Below are positions 35,979 to 43,232 of a stretch of DNA of 47,127 nt, in pieces; position 1 is the first letter of the stretch, and each line of letters begins with the position of its first letter. This DNA comes from Mycobacterium syngnathidarum (lineage in GTDB: Bacteria; Actinomycetota; Actinomycetes; Mycobacteriales; Mycobacteriaceae), in the NCBI RefSeq assembly GCF_001942625.1, contig NZ_MLCL01000068.1:1-47127 (forward strand). Direction: 5' to 3'. The position numbers and the translations under genes were made by a program. Under the pieces are notes generated by a model. The model made no database searches, had not been told where the DNA came from, and worked only from the letters and a program-made list of their open reading frames with translations.

Positions 35979-38357
35979 CTACTTGCCGAAGCCCGCGTTG
36001 CGCAGCGCCTCGGCCATCGAGCCCATCGGCTGATTCGATTCGCGACGACCGGAATTGTTGCCACGGTTCTGATTTCGCCCGCCACGACCCTGATTGCCGC
36101 CGTCTCGGCGGTTCTGGCCGCCCTGACCACCGCGCTCGGGCCGCTTGCCCTGCTCGCGCTGCGGGGTGTCGTTGAGCCGCAGGCTCAGTCCGATCCGCTG
36201 CCGGTCCACATCGACGTCGACCACCTTGACCTTGACCACCTGACCCGACTTCACCACCTCGTGCGGGTCGGAGATGAACCGGTCAGCCATGGCCGAGACG
36301 TGCACGAGGCCGTCCTGGTGCACACCCACGTCGACGAATGCACCGAACGCCGCCACGTTGGTCACCACCCCCTCGAGCACCATTCCGGGCTTGAGGTCGG
36401 CGACCTTCTCGACGCCGGCGGCGAAGGTGGCGGTGGAGAACGCCGGACGCGGGTCACGTCCGGGCTTTTCGAGCTCGGCCAGGATGTCGGTCACCGTCGG
36501 CACACCGAATCGTTCGTCGGCGAAATCGGCGGGCTTGAGCTTCCGCAGGGTGCGTTCGTCACCGATCAGTTCGGCCAGCGTCACCCCGGAGCGGTCCAGG
36601 ATGCGCCGCACCACCGGGTAGGACTCGGGGTGCACGCCGGACGCGTCCAGCGGGTCCTCCCCGTCCCGGATCCGCAGGAACCCCGCGCACTGTTCGAATG
36701 CCTTGGGGCCCAGGCGCGGAACATCCAGCAGCGCCTTGCGGCTGCGGAACGCGCCGGCGCTCTCGCGGTACGCGACGATGGCCTCGGCCAGGGATTCGGT
36801 CACCCCCGATACCCGGGACAGCAGCGGCACCGAGGCCGTGTTGAGGTCCACGCCCACCGCGTTCACGGCGTCTTCGACCACGGCGTCGAGGCTGCGCGCC
36901 AGCGAGCCAGGCGTCACGTCGTGCTGGTACTGGCCGACACCGATCGACTTGGGATCGATCTTGACCAACTCGGCCAACGGATCCTGCAGGCGACGAGCGA
37001 TCGAAACCGCACCGCGCAGCGTCACGTCGAGGTTCGGCATCTCCCGGGCCGCGTACTCGGAGGCCGAGTACACCGACGCACCGGCCTCGCTGACCATGGC
37101 CTTGGCCGGTGCCTTGGCCCCAGCCGCTCGGATGTCGGCGATCAGCTCACCGGCCAACGCGTCGGTCTCGCGTGAAGCGGTGCCGTTGCCGACGGCGATC
37201 AACTCGACGTTGTGCCGGGCGATCAGGGCCGCCAACGTGGCCTTGGCCTGGTCCCACTGCTTCTGCGGCTGGTGCGGGAAGATCGCGCACGTGTCGACGA
37301 CCTTGCCGGTGGCGTCGACGACGGCGACCTTCACGCCGGTCCGGAAACCCGGGTCCAGCCCGAGGGTGGCGCGGGTGCCGGCCGGTGCGGCCAGCAGCAG
37401 GTCTTTGAGATTGCGGGCGAACACCGCAACGGCTTCTTCCTCGGCGCGCTGACGCAGCCGGACACGCGCGTCCACGGCAGCCGAGATCATCAGCTTGGCC
37501 CGCCAGGCCAACCGCACGGTGGTGGCCAACCACGCCGTGGCGGGCGCCTTGGCGGTCATGTCGATGCCCAGGGACTGGGCGATCATCGCCTGGTACTGCT
37601 CATCCTCGCCGCCGTCGAAGTTCACTGACAGCGCCTGCTCCTTCTCACCGCGCAACACCGCGAGCACCCGGTGCGACGGCATGTTCTCCAGCGGTTCGGA
37701 GAACTCGAAGTAATCGCGGAACTTCTGTGCGGCAGGGCTTTTCGCTGCCTCTTCGGACCACGGGCCGGTGCGTAGCGAGCCGTCGGCCCAGAATTTCTCA
37801 CGGGTGGCGCCGACCAGCTCGGCATCCTCGGAAGCCCGCTCGATGATGATGTGGCGAGCGCCTTCCAGCGCCGCGGCGGCGTCGGCCACGTCGTCGTTGA
37901 GGAACTCACCGGCCACCTCGTCGGGCACCAGCGTCGGATCGGCCAACAGCCGCTCGGCCAGCGGCTCAAGGCCGGCTTCCTTGGCGATCTGGGCCTTGGT
38001 GCGCCGCTTGGGCTTGTACGGCAGGTAGATGTCTTCGACCCGGGCTTTGGTCTCGGCGGCCATCAAGGCAGCCCGCAACTCGTCGGTGAGCTTGCCCTGC
38101 TCCTCGATCGAGGCCAGCACGGCCTCACGGCGCTGGTCGAGCTCACGCAGGTAGCCCAGGCGCTCCTCCAGAGTGCGTAGCTGACCGTCGTCGAGGCCGC
38201 CGGTGACCTCCTTGCGGTACCGCGCGATGAACGGGACCGTCGCGCCCTCGTCCAAGAGTCCCACCGTGGCAACGACCTGTCCCTCGCCCACGGCGAGTTC
38301 CTCGGCCAGACGGGCGGTTACGGATTTGATGGTTCCGACGGTCACGCTCTGAGTCAC
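35979..38357 (-). CDS. tex: Tex, RNA-binding transcription accessory protein
   Basis: 792 residues. Tex_N helical region (about 10-195; EDIYLPYKPKRRTKAQIA), YqgF RNase H-like domain (about 325-425; TLGLDPGFRTGVKVAVVDATGK), helix-hairpin-helix region (about 490-560; LNTASVPLLSRVSGVTESLAEAIVAYRE) and S1 RNA-binding domain (about 650-720). The last 60 residues are an Arg/Gly/Asn-rich tail (GGQGGQNRRDGGNQGRGG) that adds a disordered RNA-binding arm. Tex is linked to transcription-translation coupling. GTG start at 38357 lies 8-10 bp from TAGGGT on the reverse strand, suggesting a leaderless transcript. The longer frame to 38657 runs through a tRNA and is not used. Confidence 0.92.
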   Translation of the reverse strand: MTQSVTVGTIKSVTARLAEELAVGEGQVVATVGLLDEGATVPFIARYRKEVTGGLDDGQLRTLEERLGYLRELDQRREAVLASIEEQGKLTDELRAALMAAETKARVEDIYLPYKPKRRTKAQIAKEAGLEPLAERLLADPTLVPDEVAGEFLNDDVADAAAALEGARHIIIERASEDAELVGATREKFWADGSLRTGPWSEEAAKSPAAQKFRDYFEFSEPLENMPSHRVLAVLRGEKEQALSVNFDGGEDEQYQAMIAQSLGIDMTAKAPATAWLATTVRLAWRAKLMISAAVDARVRLRQRAEEEAVAVFARNLKDLLLAAPAGTRATLGLDPGFRTGVKVAVVDATGKVVDTCAIFPHQPQKQWDQAKATLAALIARHNVELIAVGNGTASRETDALAGELIADIRAAGAKAPAKAMVSEAGASVYSASEYAAREMPNLDVTLRGAVSIARRLQDPLAELVKIDPKSIGVGQYQHDVTPGSLARSLDAVVEDAVNAVGVDLNTASVPLLSRVSGVTESLAEAIVAYRESAGAFRSRKALLDVPRLGPKAFEQCAGFLRIRDGEDPLDASGVHPESYPVVRRILDRSGVTLAELIGDERTLRKLKPADFADERFGVPTVTDILAELEKPGRDPRPAFSTATFAAGVEKVADLKPGMVLEGVVTNVAAFGAFVDVGVHQDGLVHVSAMADRFISDPHEVVKSGQVVKVKVVDVDVDRQRIGLSLRLNDTPQREQGKRPERGGQGGQNRRDGGNQGRGGRNQNRGNNSGRRESNQPMGSMAEALRNAGFGK

Positions 38358-38427
38358 GTCGGAGGACCCTACCGAATCACCGCGACAACTCCCGGTGCGG
38401 ACGCGACGTGTGTCCGGCCACAAAAAA

Positions 38428-38453
38428 ACGGCCCCGGATTTCTCCGAAGCCGT
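38428..38453 (-). terminator. Terminator of tRNA-Val(CAC)
   Basis: Stem ACGGC/GCCGT (38428-38432 with 38449-38453) with an inner CGGA/TCCG stem, followed on the reverse strand by seven T (38428-38422). Classical intrinsic terminator 10 bp past the tRNA. Confidence 0.8.
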
Positions 38454-38462
38454 CGGTGGCGA

Positions 38463-38537
38463 TGGTGGTCCCGGCTGGGTTCGAACCAGCGACCTTCCGC
38501 GTGTGAGGCGGACGCTCTCCCACTGAGCTACGAGACC
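38463..38537 (-). tRNA. tRNA-Val (anticodon CAC)
   Basis: Full cloverleaf on the reverse strand. Acceptor GGTCTCG pairs with CGGGACC (one G-T pair), D arm GCTCAGTGGGAGAGC, anticodon stem TCCGC/GCGGA with loop CTCACAC, T arm GCTGGTTCGAACCCAGC, and encoded CCA (38463-38465). Reads GUG codons. A TAGTGT -10 lies at 38559-38554. Confidence 0.95.
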
Positions 38538-38655
38538 GTGGGAACGACGTCGAACACTAGCACGCATTCCGGGGCGGACCCGAATCGGTATCCGCCGAAT
38601 CGACTTGTTCGATTTGCCAAATATGCACGTTGATGCGGGCGTATGGTCACCCGTC

Positions 38656-39159
38656 ATGGTTCACCTGCGGGCCCGCTGGCCGGCCGTCGGCGGTGCAGTT
38701 TTTGCTGCTAGTGCCCTATTTTCGGGATGCCACAGCGCCCCGACGCCGATGACAGATCGGCCGGTTGGTGTAACGCCGAACTTCCACAGTGTCGCCGGCG
38801 TGGTGAACCGGCAGGTCAGAGAGCCGACGGCGTTCACCTCGCCGTCGGGCAACGTGGGTTGCCACCTCGACGCGTCGATGGCGCGCTGCGATATCCGCGA
38901 CCGTAGCTGGGCGCCGCCGCTGCGCCCCGCCAGTTGCGAGCTCGCGTACGGCCAGGGCATGACGCTGCGCCCGGGCCGGCCGGCGGAGTTCGTCTGCGCG
39001 GGCGACACCGCGTTGAGCACGGACACCGAACTGGGATACGGAGATTCGATCACGGCCGGGACCCTGCGATGCGAGAGCGCCGGCACCGGTATCACCTGCC
39101 GTGACACAAAGACCCGCCACGGGTTCGCCCTCTCACGGGAGGCTTACCACCTGTTCTGA
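38656..39159 (+). CDS. DUF6636-like secreted lipoprotein
   Basis: 167 residues. Signal peptide with a lipobox ending SGC (Cys25). The mature domain shows the pattern of DUF6636: FTSPSGNVGCHLDASMARCDI, LRPASCELAYGQG, AEFVCAGDTAL, LGYGDSITAGTLRCES, GITCRDTKTRHGFALSREAY. Six conserved Cys suggest three disulfides in the periplasm-like space. Function unknown. Start at the ATG 38656; the upstream frame to 38605 reads into a promoter area. Divergent from tRNA-Val(CAC). Confidence 0.78.
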   Translation: MVHLRARWPAVGGAVFAASALFSGCHSAPTPMTDRPVGVTPNFHSVAGVVNRQVREPTAFTSPSGNVGCHLDASMARCDIRDRSWAPPLRPASCELAYGQGMTLRPGRPAEFVCAGDTALSTDTELGYGDSITAGTLRCESAGTGITCRDTKTRHGFALSREAYHLF

Positions 39160-39201
39160 AACACCGTTTTTGGCCGCGCTTTGCCCTCCCGTAATGGGGA
39201 T

Positions 39202-39231
39202 TTGTGTCTGCGCACGTCGGTGGACTAATGT
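39202..39231 (+). promoter_or_regulatory. Promoter of the tRNA-Gly/Cys/Val cluster
   Basis: TTGTGT (39202-39207), 18 bp, TAATGT (39226-39231). The same elements with the same spacing precede the second tRNA-Gly copy at 45010-45039. Conservation between the copies supports the call. Confidence 0.65.
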
Positions 39232-39268
39232 TCTGCATCGCGACGGGCGACGATCTCGCTCGTGGCGC

Positions 39269-39341
39269 GCGGATGTAGCGCAGTTGGTAGCGCATCACCT
39301 TGCCAAGGTGAGGGTCGCGGGTTCGAATCCCGTCATCCGCT
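39269..39341 (+). tRNA. tRNA-Gly (anticodon GCC), copy 1
   Basis: 73-nt cloverleaf: acceptor GCGGATG/CATCCGC, anticodon stem TCACC/GGTGA with loop TTGCCAA, T arm CGGGTTCGAATCCCG. CCA is not encoded. Identical to copy 2 at 45074. Confidence 0.95.
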
Positions 39342-39372
39342 CGAAGGTGCGATGTGTGGCATCAACCCCAGT

Positions 39373-39446
39373 GGTGGAGTGGCCGAGTGGTGAGGCAACG
39401 GCCTGCAAAGCCGTGCACACGGGTTCGATTCCCGTCTCCACCTCCA
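39373..39446 (+). tRNA. tRNA-Cys (anticodon GCA)
   Basis: Acceptor GGTGGAG/CTCCACC, anticodon stem ACGGC/GCCGT with loop CTGCAAA, T arm ACGGGTTCGATTCCCGT, CCA encoded (39444-39446). 31 bp after tRNA-Gly. The window's only intact tRNA-Cys. Confidence 0.95.
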
Positions 39447-39463
39447 AGTAAGAGTTTCACCCC

Positions 39464-39538
39464 GCGCGATTAGCTCAGCGGGAGAGCGCTTCCCTGACAC
39501 GGAAGAGGTCACTGGTTCAATCCCAGTATCGCGCACCA
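39464..39538 (+). tRNA. tRNA-Val (anticodon GAC)
   Basis: Acceptor GCGCGAT/ATCGCGC, D arm GCTCAGCGGGAGAGC, anticodon stem CTTCC/GGAAG with loop CTGACAC, T arm ACTGGTTCAATCCCAGT, CCA encoded (39536-39538). Its 3' part is the attachment site of the island that follows; the tRNA itself is intact. Confidence 0.95.
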
Positions 39539-39542
39539 CCAT
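39515..39542 (+). repeat. attL: island attachment core in tRNA-Val 3' end
   Basis: 28 bp from the T loop of tRNA-Val(GAC) through its CCA and four more bases, repeated without mismatch at 43077-43104. A tRNA 3' end duplicated in direct orientation is the typical mark left by tyrosine recombinase integration. Confidence 0.85.
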
Positions 39543-39619
39543 TACCGTAGGTCAGAGGTACTAGTTAGAACTTCTCACCAATTCGCATACAACATCCATG
39601 CAACAACGTTTCGAGTGAC

Positions 39620-39633
39620 CCCTATATGTAGGG
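39620..39633 (+). promoter_or_regulatory. Inverted repeat overlapping the ribosome site
   Basis: CCCTA-TATG-TAGGG, a 5-bp inverted repeat whose right arm shares GGG with the ribosome site GGGAGAA (39631-39637) of the CxxC gene. As RNA it could hide the ribosome site; as DNA it could be an operator. Confidence 0.35.
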
Positions 39634-39644
39634 AGAACCGAACA

Positions 39645-40151
39645 ATGCCTAATCACACTCAAAGGTTGTCGACCACCGCCGACACCCCCGTAAGAGTGTC
39701 CATGAACTCGGACAACCCCAAGGGTGTCGGCAGCGAACACCCTTGCCGCACCTGCAACCAACCAACTACCGCCGACCTCTGCGCGTTCTGCGCGGACTAC
39801 TCACCGCCAGCGGGCGCTATCGAGGTAGCGGCCCCCGAAAACTGGGATGGCCTGATCTTCCGGTGGTTCGCCGCAGCCGTCCGCACAGTCCAGCCAGTGA
39901 CAGACAACAGTCTCGGGTTTGGCGTGACGAGTCCGCTTGTAGAGGCCCGCATCGAGGGCATCCAAACACCAGACCGGCGCGTAAAGCGGTACCTATCCCT
40001 CGCAGTCAACGGGATCGACGCCGGGCACTACTCCCCTGGGGCTCTGAGTGAACTGGTCGCGGTGCTGCAGGGCGCCGAAGCTGAGATGCGAGCCGACGCC
40101 GTACAGGCCGATGTGCCGGTGTTCAGCCACGCAGGTGCCCCCATGACCTAA
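39645..40151 (+). CDS. Island protein with CxxC-type zinc knuckle, unknown
   Basis: 168 residues from the ATG at 39645 (GGGAGAA 7 nt upstream). Near residues 35-50 is CRTCNQPTTADLCAFC, two CxxC pairs that look like a treble-clef or ribbon zinc site. The rest (NWDGLIFRWFAAAVRTVQP, RVKRYLSLAVNGIDAGHYSPGALSELVAVLQGAEAEM) matches nothing I know. First gene of the island, followed by its own hairpin, so probably a separate transcript. Could be a regulator of the element or phage-like cargo; I cannot tell. Confidence 0.6.
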   Translation: MPNHTQRLSTTADTPVRVSMNSDNPKGVGSEHPCRTCNQPTTADLCAFCADYSPPAGAIEVAAPENWDGLIFRWFAAAVRTVQPVTDNSLGFGVTSPLVEARIEGIQTPDRRVKRYLSLAVNGIDAGHYSPGALSELVAVLQGAEAEMRADAVQADVPVFSHAGAPMT

Positions 40152-40166
40152 TCCCCTACGAAACAA

Positions 40167-40208
40167 GAAGCCCCCGGCGCATCAATGCCTCTGATTGCCG
40201 GGGGCTTC
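40167..40208 (+). terminator. Hairpin after the CxxC gene
   Basis: GAAGCCCCCGGC (40167-40178) pairs perfectly with GCCGGGGGCTTC (40197-40208), 12 bp, with an 18-nt loop that can form ATCA/TGAT. No T run follows. Confidence 0.7.
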
Positions 40209-40256
40209 GCCATATCGACCATCTAGCGTAGTAACGTCAAGATCAAGGGGGGGAAC

Positions 40257-40532
40257 ATGGCACACCTACACGTTGACACCGGTTCGCTGAGCGCAGCAGC
40301 GGCACAGGGCGATGCGGTTGCGGCCACGTTGGCATCGACTGGCGCGGCCGGTGAAGGTAGCGGGTCCCAGCCCAGCCACGCTGGGGTGTCGGCGATCGAT
40401 GCGGCGCTGGCGTCGGCGCGCGACCGGCAAGCCGCGCGGGTCAGCAACCACTCGGAGTACATGAAGGTGGGCAGTGGGGTGTATCGCCGCACAGATGATG
40501 ACGGGGCCGACGCCGTCGCGAGGACCGTGTGA
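40257..40532 (+). CDS. EspC-like type VII secretion-associated protein
   Basis: 91 residues, all-helical outlook. The N-terminus MAHLHVDTGSLSAAAAQGD and the ending VGSGVYRRTDDDGADAV fit the EspC/DUF2580 family of ESX-associated proteins. Tyr76-x3-Asp80 (YRRTD) is the YxxxD export signal of type VII secretion. The ATG has GGGGGGGAA upstream. It overlaps the next gene as GTGA, so the two products are made together and may form a secretion heterodimer, as EspC-like and PE/PPE or WXG pairs do (inference). Confidence 0.7.
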   Translation: MAHLHVDTGSLSAAAAQGDAVAATLASTGAAGEGSGSQPSHAGVSAIDAALASARDRQAARVSNHSEYMKVGSGVYRRTDDDGADAVARTV

Positions 40533-41716
40533 GCCCCGCGTCCGACGGTGGCGCTGGGTTGACGCGCTCGCAGCTCGAAAACTGGGACATCACCCATCTG
40601 GAAGCCGCCGCGACACGTTGGCGCGCTTCCGCCGCCAAGTTTGAGGAACTGTTCTCCCGGCACCGCCAAAACATCAGTGGAACCGAGTGGGAGGGCACTG
40701 CCAAGGACGCCGCCCTGGACCGGGTCACCGCCGACACTGCGGTGGTCGACCGGCACGGCGAAGTGGTGCGGGCTGCGGCCGATCTCGCGGACAGCAGCGT
40801 CGCGGACCTGCGCGCCGCCGCGCAGAAGGCGCTCACCGCGATCGCTGAGGCCGAAGCCGATGGATTCCGGGTGAGTGAAGACCTCCGGGTGACCGATACT
40901 CGCCGATGGGACATCAACTCGGCCATCGACCGCAACCGCGCCCTGGCCGAGCACACCGAGAATATCCGGTGGAACGCTGAGCAACTGGTGGCAGCCGACA
41001 CCTCGATCGGGGAACGCCTCACCGCGAAAGCCAGTGAGCTGGATGGGATCACGTTCGACGGGGCCGACAACGGCACGATCAAGGCCGCCAGCTTCGGTGA
41101 CGGATTCAAGCAGGATGGCCCGTTGGGCGACCTACCTGGGGCCCCTGGCGATCCGTTCCCGTACCCCTGGGAGCCGCCGCCTCCCCCGGACTCCCGCCCT
41201 GGCGGTGGCCGGTGGGACATCGACTACGACCACCCCTACCAGGGTTCTGGCACCCCATCGGGCCAGCCCGAGGCCAAGGCATGGAGTAAGGAGTTTCCAA
41301 CTCCCATCACTGGGCACCCATCCGGGCTCAAGGAGATTGCTTCGGGGGCACCTCCCGAGGGGTGGGGCGTCAAACCGGGTTGGATCGGCTCAGAGGGGTA
41401 CCGATTTCGCGTCGTGGGCGAAGAATACAACGGCTCGCCTGCCCACACTCGGTGGATCGCACGCGACGGCACCTGGTACCCGGCAACATGGGTGGACTAC
41501 CAGTACGAAGCCGAGCACATCATCCAATTCGCCCCACAGAACGACATGGCCGGCGTGCCCCCAATTCGACTTGGCCTGGGCGAATGGAATCCCACGGACA
41601 TCACGGAGATCTACCAAGCACGGGCGGACAACCCGAGCCTGACGATGTATATCCCGAACCCATTCGGCGGCATGCACCAACTGTCTCCGAGCGACCCTGG
41701 CGCTTGGGGCAGATAG
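40529..41716 (+). CDS. WxG-domain protein with C-terminal effector-like domain
   Basis: 395 residues in three parts. Residues 10-175 are helical with a WxG turn (Trp54-Glu55-Gly56 in GTEWEGTAKDAAL), as in type VII secretion substrates. Residues 195-245 are a Pro/Gly-rich linker (PYPWEPPPPPDSRPGGG). Residues 250-395 form a compact domain rich in Trp, Tyr and Gly (GYRFRVVGEEY, HTRWIARDGTWYPATWVDYQY, NPFGGMHQLSPSDPGAWGR) that I cannot assign. A secretion head, linker and variable tail is the plan of polymorphic toxins. The following gene is a candidate immunity protein. Toxicity is inference, not shown by a known catalytic motif. Confidence 0.65.
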   Translation: MSPASDGGAGLTRSQLENWDITHLEAAATRWRASAAKFEELFSRHRQNISGTEWEGTAKDAALDRVTADTAVVDRHGEVVRAAADLADSSVADLRAAAQKALTAIAEAEADGFRVSEDLRVTDTRRWDINSAIDRNRALAEHTENIRWNAEQLVAADTSIGERLTAKASELDGITFDGADNGTIKAASFGDGFKQDGPLGDLPGAPGDPFPYPWEPPPPPDSRPGGGRWDIDYDHPYQGSGTPSGQPEAKAWSKEFPTPITGHPSGLKEIASGAPPEGWGVKPGWIGSEGYRFRVVGEEYNGSPAHTRWIARDGTWYPATWVDYQYEAEHIIQFAPQNDMAGVPPIRLGLGEWNPTDITEIYQARADNPSLTMYIPNPFGGMHQLSPSDPGAWGR

Positions 41717-41720
41717 GGTC

Positions 41721-42209
41721 GTGTCCATGCTTAGAAGACGGTGGCCATGGGTGACTGTCGCCGCGCTCTGCGCCGTGATCGTGACGGTAGGTGCGCTGTG
41801 GATATCTCATCAATCTTCGACATCCGACTCAGCTAATTCAGCGGACTGCGAGACGGTAGGGGCACTTGCGTCCAAGTGGAACAAGCTCGCGACCGCCAGC
41901 TTGAGCGGAAACGCCAGGGCGGACGACTGGATAGCGCTGCGAAACGACGCGCGGGCTAGCGCGGGATCAGTGTCCACCCCAGAGATCAAAGGGCACCTTG
42001 ACGAGTGGGCGAAGGGGTTCGACAACCTGGCCGACCTCCAGAACGACTTGGCTAACCCGCCTTCGGACAGCTCACGTTTTGAATTGCAAATGAAGGTGGC
42101 CGACGCAGGAACGCAAACGTATGGAACGGCCCAAGAGCTACGCGAAGAATGCCCTAACACATGGCCGTCAGAACATGTTGAGATACCCAACGACGAATGG
42201 TCGAGGTGA
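41721..42209 (+). CDS. Membrane-anchored small protein, possible immunity protein
   Basis: 162 residues from GTG at 41721 (the ATG two codons later is as likely). Starts 4 bp after the WxG gene. An N-terminal anchor (LRRRWPWVTVAALCAVIVTVGALWI in parts, about 4-28) is followed by a mostly helical outer domain with only two Cys there (43 and 144), which could form one disulfide. No known family recognised. Position directly after a putative toxin suggests immunity, but an outside-facing immunity protein would imply that the toxin acts at the envelope. Confidence 0.6.
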   Translation: MSMLRRRWPWVTVAALCAVIVTVGALWISHQSSTSDSANSADCETVGALASKWNKLATASLSGNARADDWIALRNDARASAGSVSTPEIKGHLDEWAKGFDNLADLQNDLANPPSDSSRFELQMKVADAGTQTYGTAQELREECPNTWPSEHVEIPNDEWSR

Positions 42210-42233
42210 CGGTCAACGTCCCGGTAACGGCAA

Positions 42234-42263
42234 AACCGCCCCCGGCCCAAGCCGGGGGCGGTT
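42234..42263 (+). terminator. Hairpin terminator after the WxG operon
   Basis: AACCGCCCCCGGC pairs perfectly with GCCGGGGGCGGTT over 13 bp with loop CCAA (42234-42246 and 42251-42263). Lies between the convergent immunity-candidate and 227-residue genes, so it may end both transcripts. Confidence 0.75.
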
Positions 42264-42292
42264 GAGCAAGAGGCCGGGGGGCTGCGTCTCCG

Positions 42293-42976
42293 TCACTCCG
42301 CCGATGCGGCAGTTTCCACAAGATCGTCTTCTGGATCGATCACTTCGAGACCCCGATCAGTGCGGCGTTCCAGCGTCGGCCGAGGTCGGCGCTGCGGTTC
42401 GTAGTCGGCCAGATCCTTCGCACCGACCTTGGCGCCGAGGCGATGTAGACCAGCCCAGGCACCACACCGGCCGGTAGCGCTGTAAGCCTCCCAAAGCCGA
42501 CGGACATGCAACCCGGTCGGATCGACCACCAGGCCCAGCTCGAAATTTGCATCCCAGTTCACGCTGGGGGCCGAGCCGTCGGTGCCCGGCGGATGGCCCT
42601 GGCCCGAAAGCTGCGCGGCAACCGTCAGCGCGTCAATCAGCTTATTCAATTCACCGGAATAGTTTTTTGCATCACGCCACGCTGCCAATTGCTTCTGATC
42701 GAGCCCACCAATGACTTCCGAATCAGTTTCATCGACGTTGACCAGATCGGCGGTCTTCGCGAACTTACCCCACACATCATTGAACTTCTTTTGAACAGTG
42801 GGATACGGCGCGAATTGATGCAGAATATGAATTGACCGCTCGAATACCGCATCGTGAACCTTATGGACGATCGACGCGCTGGCATGCTCGGCCAAAGCAT
42901 CCGCGCGAAGCTCATCAATGGGGCCTTCGCCGGCAATAATCGCCGCAATCAATTTGTCGGTCTGCGGCGTGCCCAT
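42293..42976 (-). CDS. Island protein of unknown function
   Basis: 227 residues, reverse strand, starting MGTPQTDKLIAAIIAGEGPIDELR. Helix-rich N-terminal half (ASIVHKVHDAVFERSIHILHQF, YPTVQKKFNDVWGKFAKTADLV), then NWDANFELGLVVDPTGLHVRRLWEAYSATG and a charged tail. No signal peptide or membrane segment, so cytosolic. Codon use with many A/T-ending codons differs from the flanking genes, fitting transfer. I do not recognise it; a mobile-element defence or maintenance role is possible but unsupported. The 100 bp between its start and attR contain nothing I can name. Confidence 0.55.
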   Translation of the reverse strand: MGTPQTDKLIAAIIAGEGPIDELRADALAEHASASIVHKVHDAVFERSIHILHQFAPYPTVQKKFNDVWGKFAKTADLVNVDETDSEVIGGLDQKQLAAWRDAKNYSGELNKLIDALTVAAQLSGQGHPPGTDGSAPSVNWDANFELGLVVDPTGLHVRRLWEAYSATGRCGAWAGLHRLGAKVGAKDLADYEPQRRPRPTLERRTDRGLEVIDPEDDLVETAASAE

Positions 42977-43076
42977 CTGATCAAAGGCTGATTGGCGAGC
43001 CTTCAGCTACATCAGCAGGTCAGAATGCTTGTTGATGCAGTTCAGACGGTTACTCGACACGTTGGAATTGGTACAA

Positions 43077-43104
43077 GTTCAATCCCAGTATCGCGCACCA
43101 CCAT
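43077..43104 (+). repeat. attR: second copy of the tRNA-Val 3' end
   Basis: Exact 28-bp copy of 39515-39542, without the rest of the tRNA. The terminator that would naturally follow tRNA-Val begins inside its last two bases, which marks this as the original chromosomal side. Confidence 0.85.
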
Positions 43105-43130
43105 AGCCCCTGCCCAGGGGCTATTTTTTT
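43103..43130 (+). terminator. Displaced terminator of the tRNA cluster
   Basis: ATAGCCCCT (43103-43111), loop GCCC, AGGGGCTAT (43116-43124), then a T run to 43130. A strong intrinsic terminator directly after attR; before integration it would have stood 4 bp after the tRNA-Val CCA. Confidence 0.85.
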
Positions 43131-43163
43131 GCCCATTCAGAGGCGTGACCCGCCTGCGCGCCC

Positions 43164-43214
43164 AACGTTGGCTTGGGTTCGACAACCCGCTGGTATCTCG
43201 CACAAGCCAACGTT
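43164..43214 (-). terminator. Nested inverted repeat after the pseudokinase gene
   Basis: AACGTTGGCTTG (43164-43175) pairs perfectly with CAAGCCAACGTT (43203-43214) around a 27-nt spacer that itself contains GGGTT-CGAC-AACCC. It lies 18 bp past the pseudokinase stop and is probably its terminator or a 3' RNA structure. Confidence 0.5.
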
Positions 43215-43232
43215 CGCCCGTGGGTTCGGGGC

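Larger units (their letters stand above)
39543..43104. mobile_element. 3.56-kb integrated element in tRNA-Val, no integrase seen
   Basis: DNA bounded by the 28-bp direct repeats. It holds five genes: a CxxC protein, an EspC-like type VII secretion partner, a WxG protein with a C-terminal effector-like domain, a membrane-anchored small protein, and a 227-residue protein on the other strand. Two rho-independent-type hairpins separate them. No integrase, excisionase, replicase or relaxase is visible. It either moves with a recombinase supplied in trans or is a remnant that lost its own. The part around 42640-42960 is richer in A/T than the flanks. Confidence 0.75.

Noticed and set aside
38358..38657. 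100-residue N-terminal extension of Tex
   Set aside because: Would run through tRNA-Val(CAC) and its terminator; the GTG at 38357 near a TAGGGT element is preferred.
39543..43076. Prophage or conjugative element
   Set aside because: No structural, replication, integrase or transfer genes seen; only the attachment repeats and cargo.
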